Source of the DNA: an uncultured Eubacteriales bacterium | Lineage (GTDB): Bacteria; Bacillota; Clostridia; Oscillospirales; Acutalibacteraceae | Assembly (NCBI GenBank): GCA_910577755.1 | Contig: CAJTNL010000008.1 | Location: 30,911 to 94,910 of the forward strand | Direction: 5' to 3' | Length of the DNA stretch: 64,000 bases | Part shown: positions 32,533-41,466 of the stretch, piece by piece | How positions within the stretch are numbered: the stretch's first letter is position 1 | Layout of the letters: each line of letters begins with the position of its first letter | The notes under the pieces: model-generated | What the model was told of the DNA's origin: nothing | Seen by the model: the letters and a program-made list of their open reading frames with translations, nothing else | Database searches by the model: none | Position numbers and translations under genes: made by a program

Positions 32533-34392
32533 TTATTTGTTCTCTTCACCTTTTTTATCGTCAACATCTTTAAAGTCTGCATCATAAACCTGACCTTCTG
32601 CATTACCGTTATCTGCCTGTGCAGCATCTGAACCTGTGCCATTACCACCTGCCTGACCACCTTGACTCTGATACAATTTTTCTGAAACCGCATATACAGC
32701 CTTTTGTAAGTCCTCTGTTCCCAGCTTAATGGCATCTACATTACCACCGGTAATCGTTTCCCTTAAAGCCGCAATTTTTTGATTTAAATTATCTTTATCC
32801 GATTGATCAATCTTATCTCCTGCATCCTTGACTACTTTCTCTGCCGAGAAACATAGATTTTCTGCTTCGTTTTTGGCATCAACTGCCTCACGTTGTTTTT
32901 TATCTTCAGCAGCAAATTTTTCAGCCTCTTGCACAGCTTTTTCTACGTCCTCTTTACTCATATTCGTACTGGATGAAATGGTGATTTTCTGCTCTTTACC
33001 AGTAGCCATATCCTTTGCCGATACATTTACAATACCGTTAGCATCAATATCAAAGGTAACTTCAATTTGCGGAATACCACGTGGTGCAGGTGCAATGCCG
33101 TCCAATTTAAAAATACCTAACTGCTTATTGTCTTTAGCAAACTCTCTCTCTCCCTGCAACACGTTAACTTCAACGGAAGTCTGACCATCTGCCGCAGTAG
33201 AGAAAATTTGACTCTTTTTGGTCGGAATAGTCGTATTACGCTCAATCACCTTTGTCATAACGCCGCCCATGGTTTCAACACCTAAAGAAAGAGGCGCAAC
33301 ATCAAGCAGCAGCAGACCCTGTACCTCGCCTCCCAGAACACCGGCCTGCAATGCAGCGCCCATCGCAACACACTCATCGGGATTAATACCTTTAAACGGA
33401 TCTTTACCGGTTAAGTTTTTTACGGCATCCTGTACAGCAGGAATTCTAGTGGAGCCTCCCACCAATAACACCTTGCTTAAATCACTGATTTGCAAGCCTG
33501 AATCTTTCAAAGCCTGACGAACCGGTTCCATAGTGGACTCAACCAAGTCAGCCGTAAGCTCATTAAATTTTGCTCTAGAAAGAGACAAATCTAAATGTTT
33601 CGGACCCCCGGCATCCGCTGTAATAAACGGCAAATTAATCGCTGCATTCGTCATACCAGAAAGTTCAATCTTAGCTTTCTCTGCGGCCTCTCTCAACCTT
33701 TGCATTGCCATTTTATCTACGCTTAAATCAACGCCTTCCGCTTTTTTAAATTCACTAATCATCCAATCGCAGATGCGTTTATCAAAATCATCACCACCCA
33801 GCTGATTATTACCGGCAGTTGCAAGCACTTCTTGCACACCGTCACCCATTTCAATAATAGAAACATCAAAGGTGCCTCCGCCAAGATCATAAACCATGAC
33901 TTTTTGGTCTTCGCCCTTATCAATACCATAAGATAACGCTGCGGCTGTAGGCTCATTGATAATACGTTTTACATCAAGACCTGCAATTTTACCTGCATCT
34001 TTTGTTGCCTGCCGCTGTGCGTCTGTAAAATAAGCGGGAACAGTAATAACCGCTGCCGATACGGTATCGCCAAGATAAGCTTCTGCGTCTGCTTTCAGCT
34101 TTTGCAGAATCATTGCTGAAATCTCTTGTGGTGTGTAAGCCTTACCATCAATAGTTACCTTATGATTGGTACCCATTTCTCTTTTAATAGAAGCAACTGT
34201 ACGCTCTGGATTTGTAATGGCTTGCCGCTTTGCCACCTGTCCTACCATTCTCTCTCCTGTTTTGGAAAACGCAACTACGGAAGGTGTTGTTCTTGCACCC
34301 TCTGCATTTGCAATTACAACAGGCTCGCCACCTTCTATAACTGCCACGCAGGAGTTTGTTGTACCTAAGTCAATACCAATTGTTTTTGCCAT
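32533..34392 (-). CDS. dnaK: Chaperone DnaK (Hsp70)
   Basis: 619 aa. ATP-dependent folding chaperone. ATPase-domain signatures are GIDLGTTNSCVAVIEGG, YDLGGGTFDVSII and VLLVGGSTRIPAVQ; the substrate domain contains LLLDVAPLSLGVETMGG. The C-terminal tail is Gly/Gln/Asn-rich (QSQGGQAGGNGTGSD) and ends acidic. The ATG at 34390-34392 has GGAGGAATTTATT upstream; five extra in-frame residues before it are not translated. Third gene of the CIRCE-controlled operon, 51 bases after grpE. Confidence 0.98.
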   Translation of the reverse strand: MAKTIGIDLGTTNSCVAVIEGGEPVVIANAEGARTTPSVVAFSKTGERMVGQVAKRQAITNPERTVASIKREMGTNHKVTIDGKAYTPQEISAMILQKLKADAEAYLGDTVSAAVITVPAYFTDAQRQATKDAGKIAGLDVKRIINEPTAAALSYGIDKGEDQKVMVYDLGGGTFDVSIIEMGDGVQEVLATAGNNQLGGDDFDKRICDWMISEFKKAEGVDLSVDKMAMQRLREAAEKAKIELSGMTNAAINLPFITADAGGPKHLDLSLSRAKFNELTADLVESTMEPVRQALKDSGLQISDLSKVLLVGGSTRIPAVQDAVKNLTGKDPFKGINPDECVAMGAALQAGVLGGEVQGLLLLDVAPLSLGVETMGGVMTKVIERNTTIPTKKSQIFSTAADGQTSVEVNVLQGEREFAKDNKQLGIFKLDGIAPAPRGIPQIEVTFDIDANGIVNVSAKDMATGKEQKITISSSTNMSKEDVEKAVQEAEKFAAEDKKQREAVDAKNEAENLCFSAEKVVKDAGDKIDQSDKDNLNQKIAALRETITGGNVDAIKLGTEDLQKAVYAVSEKLYQSQGGQAGGNGTGSDAAQADNGNAEGQVYDADFKDVDDKKGEENK

Positions 34393-34443
34393 AATAAATT
34401 CCTCCAATATATTAAAAAGTAATGTTCACTAATTTTTGTGGAA

Positions 34444-34992
34444 TCAGTTTGCAACAATAACCGTTGCGTGACGAACAATCTTATCGCCAATACGGTAACC
34501 TTTCCGATATACCGTTGCAATAATATTTTCACCCAAAGCCTCATCTTCAATATGAGAAACAGCTTGATGATACTCCGGATTAAACAGCTCTCCTACTTCC
34601 CCCATCGCCACTACACCTAATTTAGAAAGAATGTCATTCAAATTTTTTTGAATCATTTCCACACCCTTTCTCAAATCTTCAGCTGAGCAATCGGTTTGTG
34701 CCAAAGCAAGCTCCATGTTGTCTACAACCGGCAAAAACTCTACTACCGTATCAGCCGCCGCTCCGTCATAAGCCGCTGCTTTTTCACGATCTGTTCGTTT
34801 TCGGTAGTTATCATACTCCGCAAGCACTCTCATGTACTGATCTTTTTCTTCATTTCTTGCAGCGCTTATTTGCTCCAGCTCATGCTGTAAAGCTTCTATT
34901 TGCTCCTGCAGCTCTGTCAGGCTGTCCTGATGAACTTCATCAACCTCAGAATCCTGCTTTTCTTCTTTGACGTCTTTATCTTTCTTTGCCAA
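34444..34992 (-). CDS. grpE: Nucleotide exchange factor GrpE
   Basis: 182 aa. Releases ADP from DnaK. An acidic N-terminus of about 30 residues leads into a long coiled coil (LQEQIEALQHELEQISAARN), then the head with RVLAEYDNYRKRTDREK and the C-terminal beta domain GMEVGELFNPEYHQAVSHIED-like segment followed by VYRKGYRIGDKIVRHATVIVA, the family signature. GGAGGAATTG precedes the ATG. It lies between hrcA and dnaK in the usual Firmicutes order. Confidence 0.96.
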   Translation of the reverse strand: MAKKDKDVKEEKQDSEVDEVHQDSLTELQEQIEALQHELEQISAARNEEKDQYMRVLAEYDNYRKRTDREKAAAYDGAAADTVVEFLPVVDNMELALAQTDCSAEDLRKGVEMIQKNLNDILSKLGVVAMGEVGELFNPEYHQAVSHIEDEALGENIIATVYRKGYRIGDKIVRHATVIVAN

Positions 34993-35048
34993 AACAATTC
35001 CTCCTTACCCTATGCATCTCTATGGAATATTCAGTGCTTAATGAAATC

Positions 35049-36113
35049 TTATTGCTCCTGCATGAACGCCGTAAGCATTCTGCCAACTGAATCTGATAAA
35101 TATTCTAAATATGCAATCCATTTGCCATACCACATTCTGGTAGGACCGATAATACCAATGCTTCCCGCATATGCTCCGGCTATGGAATAATGAGCAATAA
35201 TCAGACTAGACTCACTCAATTCAGGACGATTGGTTTCGTTGCCGATTAAAACCCGGGCTTTTGAAATTTCAGAAGACAGACATTCTTTCTGCACAAATTC
35301 TTTTTTTAAAAAACGGCAAAGCTCCTGTTCACTTTCTAAAAATTCCAAAATGCGGCGGACAGTCCCTAACTGATATTCAGGATAAAATAATAAATTGGTT
35401 TCACCCTTTAAATTAATTTCAGCATGCATACAGTCTCTGGCCACCTCTAAAATTGCCAACAAAACAGACGACATCAAAACCGCCATTTCTCCTACTGAAA
35501 CACCTACTGACTGAATAAAAGCAGGCGTAATGGCGCTCACCGCCAGTCCAGCTAATTTTTCATTAACCATGCGAAAAAACACACGCAGCATTTCAGAAGT
35601 AATATCAAAATCACAACGAAAAATACGGTTTTTCATCATACCTGTAGAGGTAATTAAAATTACCATGGCAGTACGGCGGCTAGTTTGTACAAACTGTATG
35701 CCTTTAATAAGCGCTGAACTGCCTGACGGCGTAGTAGAAACCGCCGCAAATCTTGATGTATCAGCCAGCAACTGCGAAACGCCGCTCAGCAGTTTATCAG
35801 GATCGTAAGCATAAATCGTAAGCATACCGTCCAAATACTTTTGCTCTTCCTCGGTAACAGGCTGTGCGGGCATTAAACGATCTACATAAACACGATAGCC
35901 CTTTTGTGATGGCACGCGACCTGCAGAAGTATGAGGCTGCTGCAAATATCCCATATCAACCAAATTGGCCATTTCATTACGTATAGTAGCAGAAGATACG
36001 CCTAATTCAAGAGCCAGTAATTTGGAGCCCACCGGCTCGCCTGTCTCTACATACGTATTAACAATTGCCGCCAGTATTTTTAATTTCCTTTCACTGAGCT
36101 CCAACCATCTCAC
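35049..36113 (-). CDS. hrcA: Heat-inducible transcription repressor HrcA
   Basis: 354 aa. Represses class I heat-shock genes by binding CIRCE; its activity depends on GroEL. N-terminal winged helix with SERKLKILAAIVNTYVETGE and LELGVSSATIRNEMANLVDMG, then PHTSAGRVPSQKGYRVYVD, GAF-like dimerisation core, and the C-terminal GSIGIIGPTRMWYGKWI signature. I chose the GTG with a perfect GGAGG 8 bases upstream; a TTG nine bases later (AGAGG upstream) and an ATG at 36128 are alternatives. The CIRCE element lies 16 bases before the start, so the operon is autoregulated. Confidence 0.95.
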   Translation of the reverse strand: MRWLELSERKLKILAAIVNTYVETGEPVGSKLLALELGVSSATIRNEMANLVDMGYLQQPHTSAGRVPSQKGYRVYVDRLMPAQPVTEEEQKYLDGMLTIYAYDPDKLLSGVSQLLADTSRFAAVSTTPSGSSALIKGIQFVQTSRRTAMVILITSTGMMKNRIFRCDFDITSEMLRVFFRMVNEKLAGLAVSAITPAFIQSVGVSVGEMAVLMSSVLLAILEVARDCMHAEINLKGETNLLFYPEYQLGTVRRILEFLESEQELCRFLKKEFVQKECLSSEISKARVLIGNETNRPELSESSLIIAHYSIAGAYAGSIGIIGPTRMWYGKWIAYLEYLSDSVGRMLTAFMQEQ

Positions 36114-36128
36114 CTCTTCGCCCTCCAT

Positions 36129-36155
36129 TTAGCACTCTTATCTATAGAGTGCTAA
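36129..36155. promoter_or_regulatory. CIRCE operator
   Basis: TTAGCACTC - 9 bases - GAGTGCTAA, a perfect match to the HrcA-binding consensus, directly upstream of hrcA. Confidence 0.97.
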
Positions 36156-36591
36156 ATTATATTTATAATTTACCATTTTGTTTTAACAAAGTCAATATCA
36201 AAAATGTAAAATAATTATGAATCCATATGTTTCTAATGCTATAAGTGCAGAATCCTCATGTATATACACATATCTCTCACTTTTATCATAACTGAAAAAC
36301 ATTGCTTTATTCCTTTTCAACACAATTAATACATTTTAAAATCAAAACAAAAAATTGTTTTTCACAATTTTTTGTTGTATAATAAATTTTATAGGCAATA
36401 CAAAATATACCAAAATTAATATTTGCCATATCAATTTGGAAAAACTATTTTTTAACATGTGCATATTCCAAATTAAATGTATCATAGGTTTTTAATGAGC
36501 TGCAAAAATATGGCAGCTAAACTACTCTACATAATCCCTATGCAAATCACGTAAAACGGCAATTACAAAACCAATATGGAGGAAAAGTATA
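36156..36591. other. Divergent intergenic region with an inverted repeat
   Basis: AT-rich. A perfect 13-base inverted repeat (AACAAAAAATTGT / ACAATTTTTTGTT, 36346-36376) is followed by TATAAT (about 36378-36383), so the repeat would cover the -35 of a rightward promoter and could act as an operator. The leader from there to the HAD gene is about 200 bases with no recognised riboswitch. Confidence 0.4.
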
Positions 36592-37260
36592 ATGATAAAA
36601 GCTGTATTCATGGATTATACAGGAACTACTGTATACGAAAGCGAAAAAGAAATGAATGAAATCGCCATGAGAATCTGCAAAAACAGTAAGTTTACGGATA
36701 CTCAAGACGTTTTAAAAACATGGAAAGAAACTATGGAGCAATATGACAACAAATCTTATAAAGAGTCTTACCTAAACGGAGATGAGATTGTGGAGCGTAC
36801 ACTCCAAGATTTTACCCGTCTTTTTCAGTTAGAAGAAAATCTGTCAGAACTACAAAGTTTGGTTCAAGAGGCTTGGAGAAACGTATCAGTTTTCGACGAT
36901 GTACCACCATTTTATGAGGCGATCTCTGTACCTATTTATATAGTCAGCAATAATAGAATACAATATATAGAAAACGCCATCAAAAAGAATAACCTTACAC
37001 CAGCAGGTATTGTGTGTGCTGATATGGTTCGCGCCTATAAGCCACGTGCAGAGCTATTTGAAAAAGCTTTGGAAATCAGCGGATGCCGTCCAGAAGAAGT
37101 GCTTCATATCGGCGACTCTTTTCATGCCGATGTACAAGGAGCCTCTCAAGTTGGCATTAAGCCAGTTTTAATACAGAGAAACTCAAATTGCACCTATGAA
37201 AACACCACAATAGTTAAAAATTTATTAGAAGTATTACCATTGCTCAAAACAACAAACTAA
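36592..37260 (+). CDS. HAD-superfamily hydrolase
   Basis: 222 aa. Motif I is MDYTGTT with the nucleophilic Asp (residue 8) and the general acid at +2 replaced by Thr-context YTG, rather than the common DxDGT; motif II is IVSNN; motif III Lys is in YKPRAELFEKAL; motif IV is HIGDSFHADVQGA. A helical cap (about residues 15-85) marks it as a C1-type phosphatase or dehalogenase-like enzyme. The substrate is unknown. GGAGG lies before the ATG. Replacement of the second motif-I Asp by Thr is unusual for a phosphatase and typical of some phosphonatases and dehalogenases. Confidence 0.8.
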   Translation: MIKAVFMDYTGTTVYESEKEMNEIAMRICKNSKFTDTQDVLKTWKETMEQYDNKSYKESYLNGDEIVERTLQDFTRLFQLEENLSELQSLVQEAWRNVSVFDDVPPFYEAISVPIYIVSNNRIQYIENAIKKNNLTPAGIVCADMVRAYKPRAELFEKALEISGCRPEEVLHIGDSFHADVQGASQVGIKPVLIQRNSNCTYENTTIVKNLLEVLPLLKTTN

Positions 37261-37370
37261 ATCTCTTACCCGTCATAAAAAGAGATATCCATTACGGTTT
37301 AGTACGAGTGAAAAAATGGTAGCATAAAAATAGTAATCTAATATCTAAGATTTTCTCAACGAAATATACA

Positions 37371-37413
37371 AAATGGCATTTCCAATGTTAAAAAACATTT
37401 AGAAATGCCATTT
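37371..37413. terminator. Hairpin terminator between HAD gene and DHHW gene
   Basis: AAATGGCATTTC pairs with GAAATGCCATTT around a loop that itself contains TGTT/AACA; followed by T-rich DNA. It sits between convergent genes. Confidence 0.7.
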
Positions 37414-37432
37414 ATTATTTTAAGCAACTTTT

Positions 37433-38611
37433 TTATGCACGATTCAGCAAATACATATTCGAATCCTCTACAAAATTTTTGAGATTATACAAAACCAACA
37501 CGTCCGTTATACCACTTTGCTCTATATATTGCAGTGTGCTTTGTTTGTAGGCACGCAAGTCAACCAAATGTATCTCTTGATAGTCATCTGTAACAAAGGG
37601 TGCAAAGCTATTGGCATAAGAATCCTTAACAATCAAAAGCTTTTTCCCGTTCTGATGGTCTGTGGTAATTTTTGTAACCGGTTGATTGCCATTTAAAAAA
37701 GCTGAATACTTATCTTTTTGCTCTAGATACTCCTGTTCAATTAAAGAATCAGACGTTTTTATCACCTCACCACCTGCAAAATATTCAACTTTTAGCTGTG
37801 GAGAACCGGAGCTTTTATAGTAATAAATAGTTTCGGGCTCTACCGTATACAGGTTCGCTTTGGAATAAGTAGTACCTAAAAACTGATCGCTGAGCACCTC
37901 AGGTTGATACGCTATCAACGGCTTTTGCGTAATACCAATTTGTTTGCAAAACTCCTGATACGCATAGTATACGCCAAGAGAAGTCCAGTGATGGTCAGTT
38001 TTATAAAAAATATTCTCGTCTTTGTGAGCAATGAGCGTATCTGTTACATCAATAAAACCAGGTATCTCCTGTTTCATTTGTGCCAGCAACTCCTGTTGGT
38101 CAACCTCCGGCGCAAACAACGGCAGCTTTTCCTTGAGTATATCATTGGCGGTGGGAACAATCATCGTCTTTACACCAATGCCAAACTGCTGATCAACTGT
38201 TTCTGTAAATTGTTTAATCGCTGTTACATTTCCTTTCAATCGACCATAGTCATAAGACCAAAATTGCTCCATTAAATAACCGTCTTTGGCAAAATAAACC
38301 CCTCCAGCATCTCGTTTTTGCGCACCTAGCTCTACCAGAGATTTCAACCCTACCCACTGATCTCGCAGCATAAAGTGGTCAGAAATATACGTTTCAAAAT
38401 CTGTCGTCCAAATCCGTTTTGTTTCACGTCCGCTATCATCTACGTATGGGGTACCTGTAAACAGGCTTTCCAGTGTAAATTTAGGAAAATCTGCTAATAC
38501 CCGATTTTCATTTTCTGAAAAGTTTTTTTTAGGCAGCACAGCATTAATAATAGCAATTGTACTGACAAGCAGTGCAAAAATAACGGTCATAGCAACGGCA
38601 CGTACTTTCAT
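37433..38611 (-). CDS. DHHW-family protein (AlgJ/AlgX-like, polymer O-acetylation)
   Basis: 392 aa. N-terminal membrane anchor or signal (residues 5-25), then an extracytoplasmic SGNH-like domain. The family motif TDHHWTSLGVYYAY is at about residue 205, and KLLIVKDSYANSFAPF at about 315 carries the Ser/Asp context; FSENENRVLADFP near the N-terminus is also typical. Such proteins work with MBOAT acyltransferases to acetylate surface polysaccharides. It lies 11 bases downstream of the MBOAT gene on the same strand, with an AGGAGGTGAT site, so the two are translationally linked. The polymer modified is unknown. Confidence 0.85.
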   Translation of the reverse strand: MKVRAVAMTVIFALLVSTIAIINAVLPKKNFSENENRVLADFPKFTLESLFTGTPYVDDSGRETKRIWTTDFETYISDHFMLRDQWVGLKSLVELGAQKRDAGGVYFAKDGYLMEQFWSYDYGRLKGNVTAIKQFTETVDQQFGIGVKTMIVPTANDILKEKLPLFAPEVDQQELLAQMKQEIPGFIDVTDTLIAHKDENIFYKTDHHWTSLGVYYAYQEFCKQIGITQKPLIAYQPEVLSDQFLGTTYSKANLYTVEPETIYYYKSSGSPQLKVEYFAGGEVIKTSDSLIEQEYLEQKDKYSAFLNGNQPVTKITTDHQNGKKLLIVKDSYANSFAPFVTDDYQEIHLVDLRAYKQSTLQYIEQSGITDVLVLYNLKNFVEDSNMYLLNRA

Positions 38612-38622
38612 ACAATCACCTC

Positions 38623-40035
38623 CTAAAAGCGAAAATATAGAAAGGGATTATACGTACTATTTACTAAAAATGCAATAGAGATTGTAAAAATTACAAGCAA
38701 ATAGGCATTTTCTAAAATAAAAGCGGCCCATGTTCGGGTTTCAACTGCCGATATAACTTTTTTGCCCAGTCTAGCCGGCCACGGCGTACAGCCCGCTAGC
38801 AAAATAAGAATAAGTACAAGGTTTGAAAATAATAAATACAAAGACATATTGTCAACAATTGATAAACCGCCAAAGCCAAACATACCTTTTAAATACGTCC
38901 ATCCTTTTTCCATATCGTCAAACGCAAAAAACACCCAGCCGACGATAACAAAAAACATGGTGTAAATATGACAAAATACGGCAGGGATTTTTTTTAGAAA
39001 TTTAAGCAGGAATATTTTTTCTAATATAAGCAAAACGCCGTAATAACCGCCCCAGAATAAAAAGTTCCAACTAGCCCCATGCCAAAACCCAGTACAAAAC
39101 CATACAACTATAATATTAAAAATCTGGCGTATTAATCCATGACGGTTTCCTCCTAAAGGAATATATACATATTCTTTAAACCAAGTGCTCAAAGAAATAT
39201 GCCATCTGCGCCAAAACTCCGTTATGCTTCTTGAAATATATGGATAATCAAAGTTTTCCAAAAACTGAAAGCCAACCATTTGTCCCAAACCGATTGCCAT
39301 ATCAGAATAGGCTGAAAAGTCGAAGTATATTTGCATTGTAAATGCAAATGCGCCAATCCATGTACCGACAACGCTGAGACTGGAAGCATCCATAGAGGAA
39401 AGCTGTGTCCAAATCTGCCCTATCGTATTGGCAAGCAATACTTTTTTTGCAAGGCCGGTGACAAAACGTTGAACACCAGCAGCAAACATCTCGGTACTTT
39501 CTCTGCGGTTCTGTAATTGATCCGCAATGGTCGTATAACGCACAATGGGACCTGCCACCAATTGGGGAAAAAGAGCCACATACGCACCAAATGAAATAAA
39601 ATTAGTTTGCGCCCGCGCGTCGCCACGGTATACATCAATGACGTATGACATCATTTGAAAAGTATAAAACGAAATACCAATTGGTAAGGTAAGCCGTAAC
39701 AGCGGAATACCTATACCAAACCACGCATTGAAATTACTGATAAAAAAATCTGTATATTTAAAAAATCCCAGTATACCCAAATTTAAAATCACAGAGCTTA
39801 CTAATATCCATTTAGACGGCTTTCGTCTATGATATTTTTGCACCAATGCACCATAACCAAAGTTTATAAGGGTTGAAAACAGCATGAGCAATACATATAA
39901 CGGTTCTCCCCATGCGTAAAAAATTAAGCTCGCTATAAATAAAATAAAATTTTTTATTTTTTTTGGCGAGATAAAATACACTCCAAACACAATAGGAAGA
40001 AACACAAACATGAAATTGAGGCTACTAAAAACCAT
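38623..40035 (-). CDS. MBOAT-family O-acyltransferase (AlgI/DltB/PatA-like)
   Basis: 470 aa with about ten membrane segments. Moves acyl groups, usually acetyl, across the membrane for transfer to a surface polymer. Family motifs are LPIGISFYTFQMMSYVIDVYRG, FFPQLVAGPIVR-like LFPQLVAGPIVRY, YFDFSAYSDMAIGLG, and RSITEFWRRWHISLSTWF followed by the conserved His in CTGFWHGASWNF. It is the first gene of a two-gene unit with the DHHW protein. No dlt genes are nearby, so an AlgI-type role in polysaccharide acetylation is more likely than teichoic-acid alanylation. Confidence 0.92.
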   Translation of the reverse strand: MVFSSLNFMFVFLPIVFGVYFISPKKIKNFILFIASLIFYAWGEPLYVLLMLFSTLINFGYGALVQKYHRRKPSKWILVSSVILNLGILGFFKYTDFFISNFNAWFGIGIPLLRLTLPIGISFYTFQMMSYVIDVYRGDARAQTNFISFGAYVALFPQLVAGPIVRYTTIADQLQNRRESTEMFAAGVQRFVTGLAKKVLLANTIGQIWTQLSSMDASSLSVVGTWIGAFAFTMQIYFDFSAYSDMAIGLGQMVGFQFLENFDYPYISRSITEFWRRWHISLSTWFKEYVYIPLGGNRHGLIRQIFNIIVVWFCTGFWHGASWNFLFWGGYYGVLLILEKIFLLKFLKKIPAVFCHIYTMFFVIVGWVFFAFDDMEKGWTYLKGMFGFGGLSIVDNMSLYLLFSNLVLILILLAGCTPWPARLGKKVISAVETRTWAAFILENAYLLVIFTISIAFLVNSTYNPFLYFRF

Positions 40036-40234
40036 GTCTATTTCTCCGTTTCATCTATTACAATTATATATCATTATATATAAATATACTTTTTCATTAT
40101 ACAGCAAATCAAACAGTATGCAATGATATTTTAAAAATTCCTATTAAAATTTTTATAACATTGAAAATATAATCATACTAAAATGTTTTCTAAACGTAAC
40201 TCAAATAGTCAAAATAAAAAAGCAGCTCTATTAT

Positions 40235-41344
40235 TCATATAATAGATAAAATCAACTGGTTCAAAACCAAAAAACCCTTGGGTGTAAGGGCAAAACCATC
40301 CGCTTTCATATTAACAAGTCCCGCCTTTTCATAGCGCTCTGCACGTTCCATATAAATCTGCGGCAGTGGTTCACCAAATTTTTGCTTCCACTCAGCATTG
40401 CACAAACCGCTGTTCAAACGCAGCGCCAACATGGCATACTCCTCTTTGTCTCCACCCTCTCCGTCCATAACCGGATTTGCCCCTTGTAAAAATCTATGTA
40501 TGCTACGCTCAAAATAAAACCGTTTTCCATCCATAAAAGAATGAGCAGAAGGTCCTAACCCCAAATATTCCTCTCCTTTCCAATACTTGATATTATGCTT
40601 ACTAATACATAAATCTCCATTCTTATTTTGCTTTGCAAAGTTTGATACCTCATACTGACAAAATCCCTGTTTCTCCAACTCCGCCACCATAGTCAAATAC
40701 AAATCGCTGGTTTCATCATCATTTGGCAAGACCAACCTTTCCCTCTGCATTCCATAGGGGGTATCAGGCTCAATCTTTAACAAATATGCAGAAACATGTG
40801 CAGCACCTACCTCCTCACAAAAAGCAATCGACTCTTTCAGGCTTTGCTCCGTTTGCCTTTGAATACCTACCATTAAATCCAACGAAACATTAAAAATCCC
40901 CGCCTTATGAGCTGCCTTTACAGCATTCCACGTCTGTTCTGCCGTATGTACCCGGCCTAGCAATTCCAACTCCTTACGGTGAATAGACTGTAAACCCATA
41001 GAAATTCGATTTACACCGTTTTGAGCCAGTAACCCAAACATGGACTCTAAATCTGCGGACGGATTAACCTCCACTGTAATCTCCGCCTGCGATAAACCAA
41101 AGTTGGCTTTTGCCTCTTTTATTATACATACTAACCTATCCGCCCCTAATGTGCTGGGTGTGCCACCGCCAAAATAGAGGGTATCTGCATACCTCTTATA
41201 TTGACTGGCATAAATATGGATACTGTTTATGATACCATTCATATATCTGTCTAACATCTCATTGTCAGTCAGTGAGTAAAAATCGCAATACGGACATTTT
41301 TGCGTACAAAACGGTACATGAATGTATAATCCTATCAGTCCCAT
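40235..41344 (-). CDS. hemW: HemW-like radical SAM protein (heme chaperone / coproporphyrinogen oxidase-like)
   Basis: 369 aa. Radical SAM enzyme of the HemN/HemW family. YIHVPFCTQKCPYCDFYS holds the CxxxCxxC cluster motif followed by the extra CxF context of the family; TLYFGGGTPSTL is the SAM-binding GGGTP motif; then TVEVNPSADLE, GVNRISMGLQS and a HemN_C domain. It lacks the N-terminal residues characteristic of true HemN. In anaerobes the annotation 'coproporphyrinogen III oxidase' is commonly wrong for this group. AGGAGG precedes the ATG. In many Firmicutes hemW is adjacent to lepA; here lepA is about 3 kb away, separated by the P-type ATPase. Confidence 0.9.
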   Translation of the reverse strand: MGLIGLYIHVPFCTQKCPYCDFYSLTDNEMLDRYMNGIINSIHIYASQYKRYADTLYFGGGTPSTLGADRLVCIIKEAKANFGLSQAEITVEVNPSADLESMFGLLAQNGVNRISMGLQSIHRKELELLGRVHTAEQTWNAVKAAHKAGIFNVSLDLMVGIQRQTEQSLKESIAFCEEVGAAHVSAYLLKIEPDTPYGMQRERLVLPNDDETSDLYLTMVAELEKQGFCQYEVSNFAKQNKNGDLCISKHNIKYWKGEEYLGLGPSAHSFMDGKRFYFERSIHRFLQGANPVMDGEGGDKEEYAMLALRLNSGLCNAEWKQKFGEPLPQIYMERAERYEKAGLVNMKADGFALTPKGFLVLNQLILSII

Positions 41345-41466
41345 ATGTTCCTCCTGTAATCATTTTACTTCTATCCTATCATATTTCATTCTTTTTTCAT
41401 ACAGCAATTCACCTCAAAAAACAGCGAGGTCTATTCCCGTTGTTCACAAATGCAATCCAAATCAAA

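Noticed and set aside
37433..40035. Teichoic-acid D-alanylation genes (dltB/dltD)
   Set aside because: No dltA or dltC is present and the second protein has the DHHW motif rather than a DltD pattern.
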